From assembly GCA_041629655.1 (NCBI GenBank), contig JBFKMV010000121.1:1-15535 (forward strand): 15,535 nucleotides of DNA, read 5' to 3'. Shown piece by piece: positions 14,122 to 15,535 of this stretch. Position 1 is the first letter of the stretch. Every line of letters begins with the position of its first letter. This DNA comes from JBFKMV01 sp041629655. GTDB taxonomy: Bacteria > Acidobacteriota > Polarisedimenticolia > Polarisedimenticolales > Polarisedimenticolaceae. The notes below the pieces were generated by a model that saw only the letters and a list, made by a program, of their open reading frames with translations, made no database searches and was not told where the DNA came from. The position numbers and the translations under genes are program-made.

Positions 14122-14780
14122 ATCAGGATCGGCAGCGCCGGGTTGTTCTCGTTGGCCGAATAGATGGCCGAGTTGGCGTTGGCGCCCTCGACCTGCTCCA
14201 GCACCTCGCCGAACGGGTTCGCCGCGTCCGTCGGATCGACCGTGTACCAGACGGCGACGGCCACCGGCAGCTTCATTCCCGTGATGTCATGCCGCAGCCG
14301 TTGCGCCTCCGTCAGGAACTCGTCGGAGGCGACGGTGGCCCCGGCGGGAACACCCGGCCAGCGTTCGGTGACCTTGAGCGGGCCGATGATGATCTGCTCG
14401 TCCCGTTCGCCGCTGTCGATGATCCAGGCCTCGTATTCGACGTCGAACGGGCCGGCATCGACGTCGCCGACGTTGGCCACCTTGCCGACGAACTCGACGA
14501 ACTGCGGCGTCGGAACCTGACGCTGGATGTCCGCCCGCACCGGCACCAGGTCGGGTAACCGGACCATGTTCTCCAGGCGGTCGGCGTGGCTGGCCTGCAG
14601 GTCGCTCATCACGCGGTCGAGGCCGGCGCGGAGCGCCTCCGGGGTGAGCTCCGCTCCCGCGGCGGGACCGTCGTCGGACGGGCCGGGATCCTCATCGGCG
14701 GATTCATCGCCGCCGGAGCGCGCGCAAGCCGACAGCGACACTGCGACCACGAGCATCACGACCAACGGATGCCATCTCAT
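14115..14780 (-). CDS. Lipoprotein with CARDB-like domain
   Basis: 221 residues from the ATG at 14780. This start is chosen over an upstream in-frame ATG (14894) because GGAGG lies 5 nt upstream and a lipobox signal peptide follows at once (LSAC, Cys19). An acidic, low-complexity linker (about 20-45) leads to a helical stretch (about 46-80) and a beta-rich domain (about 88-205). That domain has the text FVGKVANVGDVDAGPFDVEYEAWI, resembling CARDB or other immunoglobulin-like adhesion folds (an NvG..aGpF type motif). Being acylated at Cys19, it is probably held in the inner or outer membrane facing the periplasm or outside. It has no enzymatic motif. It is divergent from the TonB receptor gene with a shared symmetric promoter region, so a link to that transporter is possible but inferred. 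Confidence 0.8.
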   Translation of the reverse strand: MRWHPLVVMLVVAVSLSACARSGGDESADEDPGPSDDGPAAGAELTPEALRAGLDRVMSDLQASHADRLENMVRLPDLVPVRADIQRQVPTPQFVEFVGKVANVGDVDAGPFDVEYEAWIIDSGERDEQIIIGPLKVTERWPGVPAGATVASDEFLTEAQRLRHDITGMKLPVAVAVWYTVDPTDAANPFGEVLEQVEGANANSAIYSANENNPALPILIY

Positions 14781-14827
14781 GAGAGCCTCCCTGGGGATCG
14801 GAGGTGATCGAGGAACGGGTTGCCCGG

Positions 14828-14836
14828 ATGCTACCA
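14828..14836 (-). promoter_or_regulatory. Extended -10 promoter TGGTAGCAT for the lipoprotein
   Basis: Read on the minus strand, TGG precedes TAGCAT (14833-14828). No -35 is visible. The predicted leader is about 40 nt and contains GGAGG before the ATG at 14780. The sequence CCGTGGTAG leading into this box is identical to that of the opposing promoter at 14863-14871. Confidence 0.5.
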
Positions 14837-14870
14837 CGGCGGGGCGCCGCGCGTGCCGGGCTCCGTGGTA
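14832..14870. promoter_or_regulatory. Inverted repeat TACCACGG-N23-CCGTGGTA spanning two divergent promoters
   Basis: Perfect 8-bp arms (14832-14839 and 14863-14870) each include the first two bases of one -10 hexamer. The lipoprotein and TonB receptor promoters are thus mirror images about a 23-bp GC-rich centre. A regulator binding the arms, or the centre, would control both genes at once. Confidence 0.5.
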
Positions 14871-14874
14871 GAGT
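14866..14874 (+). promoter_or_regulatory. Extended -10 promoter TGGTAGAGT for the TonB receptor
   Basis: TGG precedes TAGAGT (14869-14874), with no -35. The expected leader is about 65 nt, ending in the Shine-Dalgarno GAGGG (14936-14940) before the ATG at 14946. Confidence 0.5.
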
Positions 14875-14902
14875 CGGCAGCAGATCCGGCGCAACCGCCA
14901 CC
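14866..14902 (+). repeat. 37-bp promoter-leader repeat, copy 2
   Basis: This is the partner of 13849-13885 (30 of 37 bases identical without gaps). Here it forms the -10 box and early leader of the TonB receptor gene. Confidence 0.6.
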
Positions 14903-14945
14903 ACGGTCACCCCGGCTTGCCGCAGCCGCTTCGCTGAGGGCCGGC

Positions 14946-15535
14946 ATGAGCGATGAACCCACATCCGGCAGGCTCCGTGCTGCGGCCGCGGTGCTGGTCC
15001 TGTTGCCGTGGACGGGCCTCGCGGCGCAGCTCACCGGCGGGCTGACCGTCGAGGTGACCGACGAGCAGGGGCCGCTGTCCGGCGCGACGGTCACGCTGAG
15101 CCACCCGGAACGGCGCGTGCAGCCCTACCACGAGCGGACGGACCGCGAGGGCCGGGCGTACTTCCCGGTGCTGCCGGCGGGCGGCGGCTACGTGGTCGAG
15201 GTCGCCCACACCGGCCGCGGCACGGTGCGCATCGACGAGCTGCGCGTCACCTCGAGCAGTAACAGGGTCGTCCCGGTGATCCTGACCGAGCAGTACACCG
15301 AGGAGGTGCGCGTGCGGGAACGCCCGCCGGTGGTCGATCTCGAGAAGAGCGCCACCTCCACGAAGTTCACGGACGACTTCATCCAGGACCTGCCGGTGCT
15401 GGGGCGGTTCTACCAGAACGTGCTGACGCTGGCGCCGGGCGTGCAGGACGCCAACAACGACGGCAACCCCAACGTACACGGCTCGCGGGCGCGCGACTTC
15501 AAGGCGCTGGTCAACGGCGTCTCCAACGTCGATCC
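14946..15535 (+). CDS. TonB-dependent receptor with N-terminal carboxypeptidase-regulatory-like domain (5' part only)
   Basis: The first 196 residues of a gene that leaves the window on the right. The ATG has GAGGG 5 nt upstream and a signal peptide (1-27, ending LAA). Residues about 30-112 form a CarboxypepD_reg-like beta-sandwich (LTVEVTDEQGPLSGATVTL, YFPVLPAGGGYVVEV). Next comes a TonB-box-like connector (EEVRVRERPPVVDLEKS), then the start of the plug (FIQDLPVLGRFYQNVLTLAPG and NPNVHGSRARDFKALVNGV). This is the Oar-like receptor layout common in Acidobacteriota and Bacteroidota-like outer membranes. These proteins import bulky ligands such as oligosaccharides, peptides or siderophores using TonB energy. 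The ligand cannot be read from the part seen. The divergent lipoprotein could be an accessory partner. Confidence 0.9.
   Translation, partial: MSDEPTSGRLRAAAAVLVLLPWTGLAAQLTGGLTVEVTDEQGPLSGATVTLSHPERRVQPYHERTDREGRAYFPVLPAGGGYVVEVAHTGRGTVRIDELRVTSSSNRVVPVILTEQYTEEVRVRERPPVVDLEKSATSTKFTDDFIQDLPVLGRFYQNVLTLAPGVQDANNDGNPNVHGSRARDFKALVNGVSNVD

Noticed and set aside
14781..14894. Upstream in-frame ATG (14894) as start of the lipoprotein
   Set aside because: The added 38 residues are Arg/Pro-rich, would bury the lipobox signal peptide, and include the promoter region; GGAGG marks the ATG at 14780.

Overview
The window is very GC-rich bacterial DNA. It is gene-dense, carries signal peptides, a lipobox protein and outer-membrane proteins, and uses GTG as well as ATG starts, so the host is a diderm bacterium. 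Three things fit Acidobacteriota (for example Thermoanaerobaculia- or Polarisedimenticolia-like lineages) or a neighbouring phylum: a carboxypeptidase-regulatory-domain TonB receptor with the plug text LPVLGRFYQNVLTLAPGVQD, a giant secreted protein with thrombospondin type-3 repeats, and a phosphodiesterase-TPR fusion. This placement is an inference from family style, not a marker-gene result.

Layout. 1-4808 (minus, 3' end outside the window) is one giant secreted modular protein: signal peptide, sorbosone/glucose-dehydrogenase-like propeller, Kelch propeller, malectin domain, and a calcium-binding TSP3 stalk with a duplicated Fn3-like module. Divergent from it, 4990-6456 (plus) is a multi-membrane GT-C type glycosyltransferase-like protein, followed by a small secreted Kazal-like protein (6533-6760). 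A two-gene minus-strand unit (9407 down to 6783) encodes an AidB-like acyl-CoA dehydrogenase and a dihydroflavonol-reductase-like extended SDR. Divergent from that is a compact fatty-acid-hydroxylase/sterol-desaturase family protein (9503-10063). Next come a small outer-membrane beta-barrel (10182-10769) with a strong intrinsic terminator, and a 965-residue membrane protein that fuses an SPFH-like region, an alkaline-phosphatase-superfamily phosphodiesterase and TPRs (10879-13776). A broken second copy of the hydroxylase tail (13912-14121) runs head-on into a CARDB-like lipoprotein (14780-14115, minus). The window ends in the first 196 codons of a TonB-dependent receptor (14946 onward).

How the parts fit. 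Most products act at or outside the cell envelope. The acyl-CoA dehydrogenase, SDR and hydroxylase form a plausible lipid-tailoring neighbourhood. The lipoprotein and the TonB receptor share a symmetric divergent promoter region. I see no defence system, CRISPR array, integrase, transposase, tRNA or rRNA.

The most informative non-coding signal is the promoter set. Two promoters have TTGACC 17 bp from a TAnnnT -10. Five others lack a -35 but carry an extended -10 (TGnTAnnnT). Several -10 boxes lie so close to the start codon that the mRNAs should be leaderless or nearly so, which also decides some start codons. Other points of interest are the SPFH-phosphodiesterase-TPR fusion, the 57-bp perfect repeat shared by the intact and truncated hydroxylase genes, and the 909-bp in-frame tandem duplication in the giant protein.
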